From contig NZ_SJDM01000022.1 in assembly GCF_004761865.1 (NCBI RefSeq), forward strand, positions 1-50,949: a stretch of DNA of 50,949 bases. Direction: 5' to 3'. The stretch's first letter is position 1. Every line of letters starts with the position of its first letter. The notes below the pieces were generated by a model. It was not told where the DNA came from and made no database searches. It worked only from the letters and a program-made list of their open reading frames with translations. Made by a program: the position numbers and the translations under genes. Of the stretch, positions 19,738 through 27,846 are shown one piece after another. This DNA comes from Crenalkalicoccus roseus. Lineage in GTDB: Bacteria > Pseudomonadota > Alphaproteobacteria > Acetobacterales > Acetobacteraceae.

Positions 19738-20466
19738 ATGAGCGAAGCCCTCCACATCGTGCAGGACGGCCGCCTGCTACGCATCACCTTCGCGCGCGAG
19801 GATGGCGGCGTCACCGACAGCATGGCCGCCACGCTGGCCAAGACGCTTGCGAAGGCACACGAGACCTCCGAGGCGGTGCTGCTGACCAGCGCAGGGCCTG
19901 ATTTCTGCACCGGGCGCGTGCGTGACTTCCCCGGCCCGCCCGCGCCCGAGGCCTATGCGCGCCGACCGGAATACGATGGCGTGTTCAACAGCTATCGCGC
20001 CATTCGCAACGCGCAGGTGCCGGTGATCGCGAGAATCGCCGGCCGCGCCATGGGTTACGGTACGGCGGTCGCCGCGCTGTGCGACGTCTCCTTCGCCGCT
20101 GACACAGCGCGCTTCAACATCCCCGAGATCACGCACAACGTGATGCCGACCATGGTGATGTCCGCGCTGTGTGATCGTGTGAACCGCAACGCCATCCTCT
20201 GGATGGCCTACGGAGCGGAATTCATCGGCGCCAAGCGTGCGCTTGAGTACGGCATCGTCAGCCAAGTGGTGCCCGAGACGACGCTTGTGGCGGAGGTGGA
20301 GCGCTTCTGCGCCACGGTGCTCGCCCGCCCGCGCCCTGCGATCTTTGGCCTGAAGGAGTATCTGCGCGTCGCTCCGCGCATGGACGAGCAGGGCGCCACC
20401 GACTACGCGCGCAGCCTGCACTCGCTTGTCAACACCGCGGCCGCGATGAAGCGCCCTGCGCATTGA
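19738..20466 (+). CDS. Enoyl-CoA hydratase/isomerase family protein (crotonase)
   Basis: 242 residues. The crotonase fold shows the oxyanion-hole segments GPDFCTGRVRDF and GRAMGYGTAVAALCDVSFAA. The FNIPEITHNVMPT loop carries the usual catalytic-face glutamate. Its start is 19 bases after the large hydroxylase subunit, with CAGGAGATACGAGGA as ribosome site. It probably acts on a CoA ester produced downstream of the hydroxylase, perhaps in ring opening or hydration. The reaction cannot be fixed from sequence. Confidence 0.88.
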   Translation: MSEALHIVQDGRLLRITFAREDGGVTDSMAATLAKTLAKAHETSEAVLLTSAGPDFCTGRVRDFPGPPAPEAYARRPEYDGVFNSYRAIRNAQVPVIARIAGRAMGYGTAVAALCDVSFAADTARFNIPEITHNVMPTMVMSALCDRVNRNAILWMAYGAEFIGAKRALEYGIVSQVVPETTLVAEVERFCATVLARPRPAIFGLKEYLRVAPRMDEQGATDYARSLHSLVNTAAAMKRPAH

Positions 20467-20504
20467 TCGCAGGCGACCCCACCACAACGAGACAGGAGAG
20501 GAAC

Positions 20505-21494
20505 ATGTCTGGATCCACTCTTCCCCGCCGCGGCCTGCTCCTTGGGGGCACGGCCGCGCTGTTCGCGCCATCGCCCGCGCGGGCGCAGGGGGCCGGCGGC
20601 CGCACCATCCGCATCGTGGTCGGCTTCCCTGCCGGACAGGCGACGGACATTGTCGCGCGCCTCTGGGCCGAGCGCATGGCCGAGGGCTCGCGCGACGTGT
20701 TCATCGTTGACAACCGCCCCGGCCAGGGCGGCAGCATAGCGCTCGGCCAGGTGGCGCGCGCCGCGCCAGACGGCACGACCATGATGCTCGCGCACATGTC
20801 AGCGCTGGCGACCAACCCGCACCTCTACCGCAACGTCGCTTACGATACGCTGCGCGACTTCGACGCGGTGGGGCTGATGGCGGATTTGCCTTTCGTGCTC
20901 GTCTGCAATCCGCGGCTTCCAGTGCGCAACCTGGAGGAGTTGGTCCGCTACGCCCGCGCCAACCCCGACAGGCTGAGCAACGCCTCCTCCGGCAATGGCA
21001 CCGTCTCCCACCTCGCAATGGAGGAGTTCAAGCGCCTCGCAGGCGGGCTCGCCATCACCCACGTGCCATATCGCGGTAGCGCGCTGGGCGTGACGGACGT
21101 AATGACCGGCACGGTGCAGCTGGCGCTTGAGACGGTGGCTTCCACCCTCCCGCACATCCAGGCCGGCCGACTGCGCGCGCTGGCCGCGGGCACCAGCCGC
21201 CGCTTGGAGATGCTGCCCGATGTGCCTACCTTCCAGGAGCAAGGCTTCGCGGGCTTCAACGCCGTCACTTGGCTGATGGTGATCTATCCGGCGGGCGTGC
21301 CGCGCGAGCTGTTGCAACAGACCCACACGGCGATCGAGCGAACCATGCGCGTGCCCGAGATCGAGCACCGGCTGCTGACCATCGGCGCCATCCCGCGCTA
21401 CAGTGCGAGCCCCGACGAGGCGGCTGCCTACATGCGCGAGGAGTTCGTCCGCTGGGGCGAGGTGGTGCGCCGCAGCGGAGTGACGCTCGATTAG
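20505..21494 (+). CDS. Bug/TctC-family tripartite tricarboxylate transporter substrate-binding protein
   Basis: 329 residues, periplasmic. N-terminal signal with PRRGLLLGGTAALFAPSPARAQG (twin-arginine-like RR, cleavage after ARA). Family marks: IRIVVGFPAGQATDIVARL, VDNRPGQGGSIALGQVARAAPDGTTM, HVPYRGSALGVTDVMTGTVQ and LPDVPTFQEQGF. Start at ATG 20505 after AGGAGAGGAAC. Such proteins bind carboxylic acids. No TctA/TctB membrane partner is next to it, as is common for this over-expanded family. It is the last gene of the hydroxylase operon, and its TAG overlaps the TAA of the convergent regulator. Confidence 0.92.
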   Translation: MSGSTLPRRGLLLGGTAALFAPSPARAQGAGGRTIRIVVGFPAGQATDIVARLWAERMAEGSRDVFIVDNRPGQGGSIALGQVARAAPDGTTMMLAHMSALATNPHLYRNVAYDTLRDFDAVGLMADLPFVLVCNPRLPVRNLEELVRYARANPDRLSNASSGNGTVSHLAMEEFKRLAGGLAITHVPYRGSALGVTDVMTGTVQLALETVASTLPHIQAGRLRALAAGTSRRLEMLPDVPTFQEQGFAGFNAVTWLMVIYPAGVPRELLQQTHTAIERTMRVPEIEHRLLTIGAIPRYSASPDEAAAYMREEFVRWGEVVRRSGVTLD

Positions 21495-22420
21495 GTCTGC
21501 GGGAGCGGCGCGCTCTTCGCCCAGGCATCCATGGCCTCCTCCGTGGCGCGCCCCTCCCGAAGAAGCCACTTGATCAGGGTGTCTACCGCCGGGCTCCGGC
21601 GGGCGGCGTGCGCGTAGTAGCGCCGGCGCCGCGCAGCCAGCGGACCGAAGGGAGCGCAGAGCCGGCCAGCGAGGATGTCGTCGATTGCCAGGAACACCGG
21701 CACCAGCACCACGCCCAGCCCCTCGGCCGCCGCCTGCAGGGCGAAGAACATCTGCTCGAATCGCAGCGTGCCGGCGGGGCGCAGCCCTTCGAGCCCGACG
21801 GCCGTCAGCCAGTCAGCCCAGCCATAGGGCTCGGTCGTGTAGCTGATCAGGGTATGCGCGGCGAGGTCCTCCGGCGTGCGTAACCGGCCTCGCTCGGCCA
21901 GCGCGGCGTCGCAGACGGGCAGGATCAGTTCGGTCATAAAGGGTATTGAGATGCAGCCCGGCAGCGGCGCCTGCCCCCCGCGGATGGCGACATCATAGCC
22001 CCCTGCCTCGAAGCGCACGGCGTCGATGCCGGTGGTCATGCGAACCTCCACCCCCGGGCGCTCGCGCTGGAAGCCCGAGAGACGCGGGATCATCCAGCGC
22101 ATGGTGAAGGTAGGCGGTGCGCTCACGTGCAACGTGCTCCGTGGTGCCTCCTCGCGCAGATGCAGAGAGGCGACCGCAAGCCGGTCCAGCGCTGCTGTCA
22201 CCTCCGCGAGATAGCGGCGGCCTGCCGGCGTCAGCGAGAGCTGCGAGGGCCGCCGCAGGAAGAGCGCGGTGCCAAGCCAGGCCTCGAGCTGCGCCACTTG
22301 GCGGCTGATGGCCCCATGCGTGACGTGCAGCTCGGCCGCCGCCTTGGTAAAGCTCACATGCCGCCCTGCCGCCTCGAAGGCCCGCACGGCGTTCAGCGGG
22401 GGAAGCTTACGGCTTGGCAT
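21491..22420 (-). CDS. LysR-family transcriptional regulator (GcvA-like)
   Basis: 309 residues from ATG 22420; a GTG at 22426 would add two residues. N-terminal winged HTH: LNAVRAFEAAGRHVSFTKAA, ELHVTHGAISRQVAQLEAWLG, LFLRRPSQLSLTPAGRRYL. The effector domain resembles GcvA (SGFQRERPGVEVRMTTG, DVAIRGGQ). It is tail-to-tail with the binding-protein gene, the stop codons overlapping by two bases. This is unusual, since LysR genes normally diverge from their targets. It may still control the hydroxylase operon; the effector is unknown. Confidence 0.93.
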   Translation of the reverse strand: MPSRKLPPLNAVRAFEAAGRHVSFTKAAAELHVTHGAISRQVAQLEAWLGTALFLRRPSQLSLTPAGRRYLAEVTAALDRLAVASLHLREEAPRSTLHVSAPPTFTMRWMIPRLSGFQRERPGVEVRMTTGIDAVRFEAGGYDVAIRGGQAPLPGCISIPFMTELILPVCDAALAERGRLRTPEDLAAHTLISYTTEPYGWADWLTAVGLEGLRPAGTLRFEQMFFALQAAAEGLGVVLVPVFLAIDDILAGRLCAPFGPLAARRRRYYAHAARRSPAVDTLIKWLLREGRATEEAMDAWAKSAPLPQT

Positions 22421-22601
22421 GTGCACCGCTCACGGTCACGAAGGCTGTCGAGAATGGTGTCAGGTGCGGCAGAGATCGCAGCCTATAGTTCCGTTTAGAG
22501 ATAAAGGTTCATCGCAACCGAGGGAACCCCCAGTATCGAACAGGTGCTCGGCCCCGGGGGCGAGGTTCGGCAGATCGATCTCCACCTCCGCGACGAAGCT
22601 C
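22421..22601. other. Intergenic stretch between the LysR gene and the IS5 element
   Basis: Must contain the lysR promoter on the minus strand. I see no gene. A minus-strand frame ending at 22460 encodes TSFVAEVEIDLPNLAPGAEH, which may be the tail of a gene cut by the insertion, but I cannot assign it. Confidence 0.4.
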
Positions 22602-24160
22602 GTCATCCGTGAAATAGGCTGAAAGTGCTGGCTTTCTGCGATTTTGGCGGTCGGGAAGTATCCGGTTTTGCAGGTTCGGCCCGGAGCGAGGGGCAGAACC
22701 TTGCAAACCCAGCTGTGCGTTGCGGGACCGGACGAGGCGTGATTCGGTCGGCGGCACCCTGAACGGGAGCCCGTCGATGCGCCCCAAGCAGCCCCAGGCC
22801 GAGCCGCAGGAGGACCTCTTCCAGGCACGGCTGGAGAACCTGGTGGATCCGCGACACCCGCTGGTGCGCTTGGCCGGGCTGATCGAGTGGGGCCGGTTCG
22901 AAGCGGAGTTCGGGGCGCTCTACACCGATGCGATCGGTCGTCCCGGCCTGCCGACACGGCTGATGGTCGGCTTGCACCTGCTGAAGCACATGGACGGGCT
23001 CTCCGACGAGGCGGTCTGCGCGCGCTACCTCGACAGCCCCTACGGGCAGCTCTTCTGCGGCGAGACTTACTTCCGGCACGCCCTGCCGCTCGACCGCTCC
23101 TCGATGACGCGCTGGCGCCGACGCATCGGGCCCGAGCGGCTGGAGGTGCTGCGGGCCGAGAGCCTGGCCGCGGCACAGCGCGGTGGCGCGGTGGAGGAGA
23201 AACACCTCCGGCGCGTCACCATCGACACCACCGTCCAGCCGAAGGCGGTGACGCATCCGACGGACAGAAAGCTGCTCCACCGCGGCATCGAGATCCTCGG
23301 CCGCCTGGCACGGCGGCAGGGGATCTGGCTGCGGCAGTCCTACCTGCGCGTGGCGAAGCGCGCCCGGCGCGAAGCCGCGAAGCTGATCCACTCGGGCCGC
23401 CCCCGCCAGGCCGAGCGGCACGTCCGGCAGCTGCGCACCTGGCTCGGCCGCCTGTTCCGCGACATCGGCCGCAAGATCGCCGGCAGCGCCGCCGCGGAGG
23501 CCGCCTTCGCCGGGCCGCTCGGCCTCGTCGCCCGGCTGCTGCGGCAGCGGCGCGAGGATCGCGGCCGCGAGAAGCTCTACTCGCTGCACGCGCCGGAGGT
23601 GGAGTGAATCGGCAAGGGCAAAGCGCATGCGCGCTTCGAGTTCGGCTGCAAAGTCTCGGTCGCCACCACCAACGCCGTCGCGCCGGGCGGGCAGTTCGTC
23701 GTCGGCACGCGCGCGCTGCCCGGCAACCCGTATGACGGGCACACCCTAGCGGCCCAGATCGCCCAGACCGAGCGCGTCGCCGGCGTCGGCATCGAGCGCG
23801 CCTACGTCGACCGCGGCTACCGCGGCCACGACGCCGACAAGGGGCGGGTCTTCATCTCCCGCCAGAGGCGCGGCGTCACACCGACCATTCGCCGCGAGCT
23901 GCGCCGCCGCAACGGCTCCGAGCCTGTGATCGGCCACATGAAGGAGGACGGCCACCTCGGCCGCAACTTCCTGCGCGGTGTCGAGGGCGACGCCGTCAAC
24001 GTCGTCCTCGCCGCCGCAGGGCACAACCTCCGCCTGCTTCGGTGGTGGCTGGCCCGGCTTCTGGCGCTCCTGCTCGGCCTGCTCTCGGCACCGCACTGGA
24101 CCGGCACAGTCCGCCTACCGCGACCGGCGGCCGCCTGAACCCACGTTCTTCACGGGCGAC
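22602..24160 (+). mobile_element. IS5-family insertion sequence, about 1.56 kb
   Basis: Defined by the transposase at 22777-24138 and by a short imperfect inverted repeat. The left end reads GTCATCCGTGAAATAGG and the right end, on the minus strand, GTCGCCCGTGAAGAACG; they share GTC, CCGTGAA and scattered bases. No convincing target-site duplication was found, so the exact limits are uncertain. Confidence 0.6.
22777..24138 (+). pseudogene. IS5-family transposase with one in-frame TGA
   Basis: ATG 22777 opens MRPKQPQAEPQEDLFQARLE, then RPGLPTRLMVGLHLLKHMDG, LSDEAVCARYLDSPY, CGETYFRHALPLDRSSMTRW and the first-Asp strand VTIDTTVQPKAVTHPTDRKL. A TGA at 23605-23607 interrupts YSLHAPEVE*IGKGKAHARFEFG. 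The same frame then continues without another stop: KVSVATTNAVAPGGQF, YVDRGYRGHD (second Asp), EPVIGHMKEDGHLGRNFLRG (Glu) and the end. Related transposases have a cysteine (EVECIGKGKAH) there, so one TGC/TGT-to-TGA change explains it. Otherwise full length, about 453 codons. Confidence 0.85.
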
Positions 24161-24521
24161 TAATTAAGGCCGGCGGGAGACCGAACTGCCGCCCCTACGA
24201 GACACGCGGAGTGCTGGGGTTTTCGCCGAGAGGCTCAGGATACCTGCGACTCCAGGCATTTGGCTGCCCATTAGAGAGCAAATCTCGCAGGCGAACTGGC
24301 GTCTCAGACGGGATTCAGACCCTCAGCCTTAGTCGGCTTTTCAAGCTTTTGATTTGTCTGGAATATCACCTTGGGAGTATACTGACCAAACTCCTAGGTC
24401 TGGAGAGAGATTTCCGGCCGTCCGTGGCCCCGGCATTCCCAAGGCTACCGCCCCTCCTCAGGCCAAACCTGCGGTTCAGCGTGGCTGCTTGCCAACCGGA
24501 GAGCGAGTTTGTTTGGAGAAA
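24161..24521. other. Low-G+C non-coding stretch between the IS and tRNA-Glu
   Basis: About 360 bases with clearly more A/T than the rest of the window (for example 24330-24410). An open frame spans it, but its end simply translates the antisense of the tRNA, so I do not call a gene. It lies downstream of the tRNA and may contain processing or termination signals, or the scar of an older insertion. No motif recognised. Confidence 0.4.
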
Positions 24522-24597
24522 TGGCGTCCCCTACGGGATTCGAACCCGTGTTGCCGCCGTGAGAGGGCGGTGTCCTAGGCCTCTAGACGAAGGGGAC
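24522..24597 (-). tRNA. tRNA-Glu (anticodon CTC)
   Basis: 76 bases including an encoded CCA. The acceptor stem GTCCCCT (24597-24591) pairs with AGGGGAC (24532-24526), followed by discriminator G and CCA at 24525-24522. The anticodon arm is CCGCC-CTCTCAC-GGCGG, placing CTC in the loop, which reads GAG. The T arm has GGGTTCGAATCCC. All arms close. The nearest mobile element ends about 360 bases downstream. Confidence 0.96.
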
Positions 24598-24714
24598 TCG
24601 CGGCCGTCGCTTTACAGGGAAGGGTGATCCCCATCAACACCTGGGATATGGAATCTGGCATAAAATGGATCAATGGATAGGTCGGTTCGATAAGCCCCAA
24701 TAGCTTCGAATTTC

Positions 24715-25030
24715 TTGGCAAGGCCGCGGATATGGCTTCCGGATCCCCCTCCGATGCTGGAGCCAGGGCGACGATGGCGTGCCGCGACGGAGCAGGAGCG
24801 CGCGGACGCGGCCGCCGCCCGCCTGGTCCTTCTCGACGAGACCGGCTTCGGCACGACCATGGCTGGCGACAGGGGCACAGCCCGCGCGCCAGGGTTCGTG
24901 GCCGCCGCGCCGCGCGGGCACCGGAAGACCCGAATGCTGGTCGCGGGTCGGCTGGTCCTCGACCACCCGATGAACGGCGCCACCATCCGGGCTTGTGTCG
25001 ACCGGCGACCTCCGGGTCCGCGACAGCCGG
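24715..25030 (+). pseudogene. IS630-family transposase remnant (catalytic-domain fragment)
   Basis: The frame gives EQERADAAAARLVLLDETG, APRGHRKTRMLVAGRLVLDH and PMNGATIRACV. These are the LDETG strand, the G-H-x-KT segment and the D-x-PMNG segment of the LDETG-type IS630 DDE domain. The N-terminal HTH half and the C-terminal glutamate are missing. It belongs to a different IS630 subgroup from the remnant at 14556. The 100 bases before it hold no recognisable gene. Confidence 0.75.
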
Positions 25031-25076
25031 CAACGCCTCAGGTCGCCAGGCATGCGCGCCGTCCGGGCGCCTGCCG

Positions 25077-25577
25077 TCACATCAGCAGCCGCTCCTCCAC
25101 CGCCTCGATGCCCGCGCGGGCGCAGGCGTCGTCCTCCGGCCCGCCCGGCGCGCCGGAGACGCCGACGCCGCCGACGATCGCCCCGCCCCCCTCCACCGGC
25201 ACGCCGCCGCCGAGGAAGACGTAGCCCGGGATGTGGCGGATGGCGGAGTTGATCTGCCCCGCCTGGGTGGCGGCGGAGAGCTCCTCGGTCGCGGCGCGGA
25301 AGCTCACCGCGGTGCGCGCCTTGGCGATGGCGGTGTCCGGCGTGTGCGGGCCGGCCAGCGCGTCGCGCAGCATCACCTGCGGCACGCCGAAGCGGTCCAC
25401 CACCGCGACCGCCACCTGGTAGCCGCGGTCGTGGCAGGCCTTCAGCGCCGCCTGCGCCAGCGCGAGCGCGAGCGGCGGCGACATGACGCGGAAGGTGGTG
25501 AAATCCTCCCCGCGCGCCCCGGCGGCCGGCGCCAGGGCCAGCAGCGCGGCGGCCGCGATCGGCAGCGGCTTCCTCAT
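25077..25577 (-). CDS. GlcG/HbpS-like haem-binding periplasmic protein
   Basis: 166 residues with a signal peptide (KPLPIAAAALLALAPAAGARG). The HbpS/GlcG (DUF336) domain follows: ALALAQAALKACHDRGYQVA, VVDRFGVPQVMLRDALAG, KARTAVSF, PGYVFLGGGVPV and IVGGVGVSGAPGGPEDDACA. Members bind haem or small ligands and sit near sulfur- or aromatic-oxidation genes. The ATG at 25577 overlaps the stop of the thioredoxin-like gene (ATGA), so it belongs to the cytochrome/SoxS-like operon. Confidence 0.88.
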   Translation of the reverse strand: MRKPLPIAAAALLALAPAAGARGEDFTTFRVMSPPLALALAQAALKACHDRGYQVAVAVVDRFGVPQVMLRDALAGPHTPDTAIAKARTAVSFRAATEELSAATQAGQINSAIRHIPGYVFLGGGVPVEGGGAIVGGVGVSGAPGGPEDDACARAGIEAVEERLLM

Positions 25578-25963
25578 TTCCGTTCCTCCTCCTCCGGGGT
25601 GTCGGGCGGCAGCCTGGCCAGCAGCGCCTCCGCCTGCTGCCAGAAGAACAGCGCGCCCTGGTAGCCGATGATGCGCCCGACCTCGCGCCCCTCCCGGACC
25701 AGCACGAAGGTGGGCGTGAAGCGCCAGTGGGCGATGAAGCCGAGATCGGGCGGCAGGCCGCGCGCCACGTCCACGCGCCGCAGCGGCGCGCGGCGGCCGA
25801 GGTCGGAGGCGTTCCACCCCTCCTCCCCCACCTCACGCAGCCAGCGGCGGCACCAGGGGCAGTCGTGGCGTTCGAGCATGACCAGGGCAGCGCCCTCCCG
25901 CTCCGCCGCCCGCGCCGGGCGGAACGCGAGGACGGGGAGAAGGAGGAGGAGGCGCCGCCGCAT
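25574..25963 (-). CDS. SoxS-like periplasmic thioredoxin
   Basis: 129 residues. Signal peptide MRRRLLLLLPVLAFRPARA, then LVMLERHDCPWCRRWLREVG with a CPWC redox motif, HWRFTPTFVLVREGREVGRI (cis-Pro loop TPTF) and IGYQGALFFWQQAEALL. This is the layout of SoxS, which in sox operons keeps the carrier protein SoxY reduced. It lies 11 bases downstream of the cytochrome c gene and is divergent from soxC, which supports a sulfur-oxidation role. No soxY is in the window, so the substrate is open. Confidence 0.8.
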   Translation of the reverse strand: MRRRLLLLLPVLAFRPARAAEREGAALVMLERHDCPWCRRWLREVGEEGWNASDLGRRAPLRRVDVARGLPPDLGFIAHWRFTPTFVLVREGREVGRIIGYQGALFFWQQAEALLARLPPDTPEEEERK

Positions 25964-25974
25964 CGCCGGCCCGC

Positions 25975-26370
25975 TCAGTTGGCCGCGCCGGTGGCCTGGC
26001 GGAGATAGGCGATCAGGTCGTTCATCTGCTGCTCGTTGCGCAGCCCCGCGTAGGCCATGGTGCCGCCGGGCACGACGGCGCGCGGGTTGGCGATGTAGGC
26101 GCGCAGGTTGTCCTCGGTCCAGGTCAGGCCTTCCTCGGCCTTCTGCTGCATCGGGCGGGAATAGCGGAAGCCCTCGACCGCCGCGGCCTTGCGGTCGAAC
26201 ACGCCGTGCAGGTTGGGGCCGACGCCGTTGCGCCCGCCCTGCTCGACGGTGTGGCAGGCGCGGCACTGGTTGAACACGCGCTGCCCCGCCGCCGGGTCCT
26301 GGGCCAGCGCCGCCGCGGGGGCGGCCAGCGCCAGGGCGAGCGTGACGGCGAGGGTGGATCGGAAAGCCAT
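25975..26370 (-). CDS. Class I c-type cytochrome (cytochrome c2/c550-like)
   Basis: 131 residues, periplasmic. Signal peptide FRSTLAVTLALALAAPAAALAQ. Haem motif CRACH in GQRVFNQCRACHTVEQGGRNGVGPNLHGVF. The axial methionine is in PGGTMAYAGL, and the last helix is NEQQMNDLIAYLRQAT. Start ATG 26370, with AAGGAGG 10 bases upstream. It is divergent from soxC (195 bases between starts). It is a probable electron acceptor for the SoxCD-like dehydrogenase, passing electrons to a terminal oxidase. Confidence 0.93.
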   Translation of the reverse strand: MAFRSTLAVTLALALAAPAAALAQDPAAGQRVFNQCRACHTVEQGGRNGVGPNLHGVFDRKAAAVEGFRYSRPMQQKAEEGLTWTEDNLRAYIANPRAVVPGGTMAYAGLRNEQQMNDLIAYLRQATGAAN

Positions 26371-26565
26371 GAACCTGGGTCCTCCTTGGCCCGCGGGAAG
26401 CGGGGGAATGAAACCGCGCCTTCGCGCGTCTGACACGCGCCAGGGCCTGGACGACCGACACCGCCAGGATGGCGCAACGGCTGGAGATGTAAAGCACACG
26501 CCTCGGGGAGGACATGCCGCGGCGGCGGCGTCCGCCCCGGATGGCGCGGAGGAGACAAGGAAGGC
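26371..26565. promoter_or_regulatory. Divergent promoter region between cytochrome c and soxC
   Basis: 195 bases separating two operons with related roles. Both ribosome sites are visible (AAGGAGG for the cytochrome, AAGGAAGG for soxC), but no confident -35/-10 pair or regulator palindrome. Confidence 0.5.
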
Positions 26566-27846
26566 ATGGCGCATCGGCAGCCATCACCAGGCGCCGCGTC
26601 GCGGCGCGGGATGCTGAAGGCGGCGGCGGGCACGCTCGGCGCCGCCTCCCTCGCCCGCGGCGCGGCGGCGGGCAATCCGGACAACCTGCCGCCCAACCCG
26701 CCCGAGTGGTCGCGCAGCCTCGGCCCCGGCGTGATCGAGGAGGCCTACGGCACGCCGAGCCGGCACGAGGCGCATGTGCTGCGCCGCTACGTGCCCTGGC
26801 TGACGCAGGACCGGCAGTCCTCCGTCTCCTTCACGCCGCTGGCCGAGATGCACGGCATCATCACCCCCTCCGGCCTGCATTTCGAGCGCCACCACGGCGG
26901 CGTGCCGGAGGTGGACCCGGCGGACTGGCGGCTGATGATCCACGGCCTCGTGGAGCGGCCGCTGCTGTTCACCCTCGAGGACCTGAAGCGCCTGCCCTCG
27001 GTCTCGCGCATCCACTTCATCGAGTGCCCGGCGAATGGCGGCATGGAGTGGCGCGGCGCGCAGATGTCGGGCGTGCAGTACACGCACGGCATGCTCTCCT
27101 GCTCGGAATGGACGGGCGTGCCGCTCAAGCTCCTGCTGGCGCAGACCGGGCTCCGGCCCAACGCTTCCTGGCTGCTGGCCGAGGGCGGCGACGCCAGCCT
27201 GATGACGCGCTCCCTCCCCATCGCCAAGGCGCTCGACGACATCATCGTCGCCTATGGCCAGAACGGCGAGGCGGTGCGGCCGCAGCAGGGCTATCCGGTG
27301 CGGCTCGTGGTGCCCGGGTGGGAGGGCAATGTCTGGGTCAAGTGGCTGCGCCGCATCGAGGTGGGCGACCGCCCCTGGTATCACCGCGAGGAGACGCGCC
27401 ACTACACCGACCTGATGCCGGACGGGCGGGCGCGGAAATTCACCTTCGTCAACGAGGTGAACAGCGTCATCACCTTCCCCTGCCCGGAGAAGCCGCTGAA
27501 CGGCCGCCCCGGCTTCGTCGAGATCGCCGGCCTCGCCTGGAGCGGGGCGGGGCGCATCGCGCGCGTGGACGTCTCGGTGGATGGCGGCGACACCTGGCGC
27601 ACGGCGCAGCTTCAGGAGCCGGTGCTGGACAAGGCGCTGACGCGCTTCCGCATCCCCTGGGAGTGGCGGGAGGGCGAGCGCGCCTTCCTGCAGTCCCGCG
27701 CCATGGACGAGACGGGACGCGTGCAGCCGACCATCACCGCGCTGCGCCGCGCGCGTGGGGTGGAGAGCATCTACCACAGGAACGCGATCCACACCTGGCT
27801 GGTCGAGCCCGACGGGACGGTGGTGAATGTGCAGATCGATGACTAG
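26566..27846 (+). CDS. soxC: SoxC-type sulfur/sulfite dehydrogenase molybdenum subunit
   Basis: 426 residues. Tat signal with SRRGMLKAAAGTLGAASLA. Sulfite-oxidase-fold Mo domain: PEVDPADWRLMIHGLVERP, then IHFIECPANGGMEW carrying the Mo-ligand cysteine, VQYTHGMLSCSEWTGVPLK (highly SoxC-like) and QQGYPVRLVVPGWEGNVWVK. A C-terminal Mo-co dimerisation domain follows (SVDGGDTWRTAQL). SoxC oxidises the sulfane sulfur on SoxY together with the cytochrome SoxD, or sulfite in SorA-type relatives. It overlaps the soxD-like gene by 8 bases. Confidence 0.92.
   Translation: MAHRQPSPGAASRRGMLKAAAGTLGAASLARGAAAGNPDNLPPNPPEWSRSLGPGVIEEAYGTPSRHEAHVLRRYVPWLTQDRQSSVSFTPLAEMHGIITPSGLHFERHHGGVPEVDPADWRLMIHGLVERPLLFTLEDLKRLPSVSRIHFIECPANGGMEWRGAQMSGVQYTHGMLSCSEWTGVPLKLLLAQTGLRPNASWLLAEGGDASLMTRSLPIAKALDDIIVAYGQNGEAVRPQQGYPVRLVVPGWEGNVWVKWLRRIEVGDRPWYHREETRHYTDLMPDGRARKFTFVNEVNSVITFPCPEKPLNGRPGFVEIAGLAWSGAGRIARVDVSVDGGDTWRTAQLQEPVLDKALTRFRIPWEWREGERAFLQSRAMDETGRVQPTITALRRARGVESIYHRNAIHTWLVEPDGTVVNVQIDD

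Noticed and set aside
23605-23607. Selenocysteine codon in the IS5 transposase
   Set aside because: TGA at a Cys position fits the pattern, but no transposase is known to need selenocysteine and I see no convincing SECIS hairpin just downstream; a nonsense mutation is simpler. Kept only as a check in the findings.
24522-24597. Integration of the island into tRNA-Glu
   Set aside because: I found no direct repeat of the tRNA 3' end at the other side of the island and no integrase gene; the IS copies explain the mobility better.
24211-24627. Plus-strand open frame of 138 codons ending in GIRTRVAAVRGRCPRPLDEG
   Set aside because: Its end is the antisense translation of tRNA-Glu, a well-known annotation artefact.
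14556-25030. The two IS630 fragments as halves of one element split by the island
   Set aside because: The left fragment belongs to the RLTPEQ/VRWRRVD subgroup and the right one to the LDETG/PMNG subgroup, so they are not complementary parts of one transposase.
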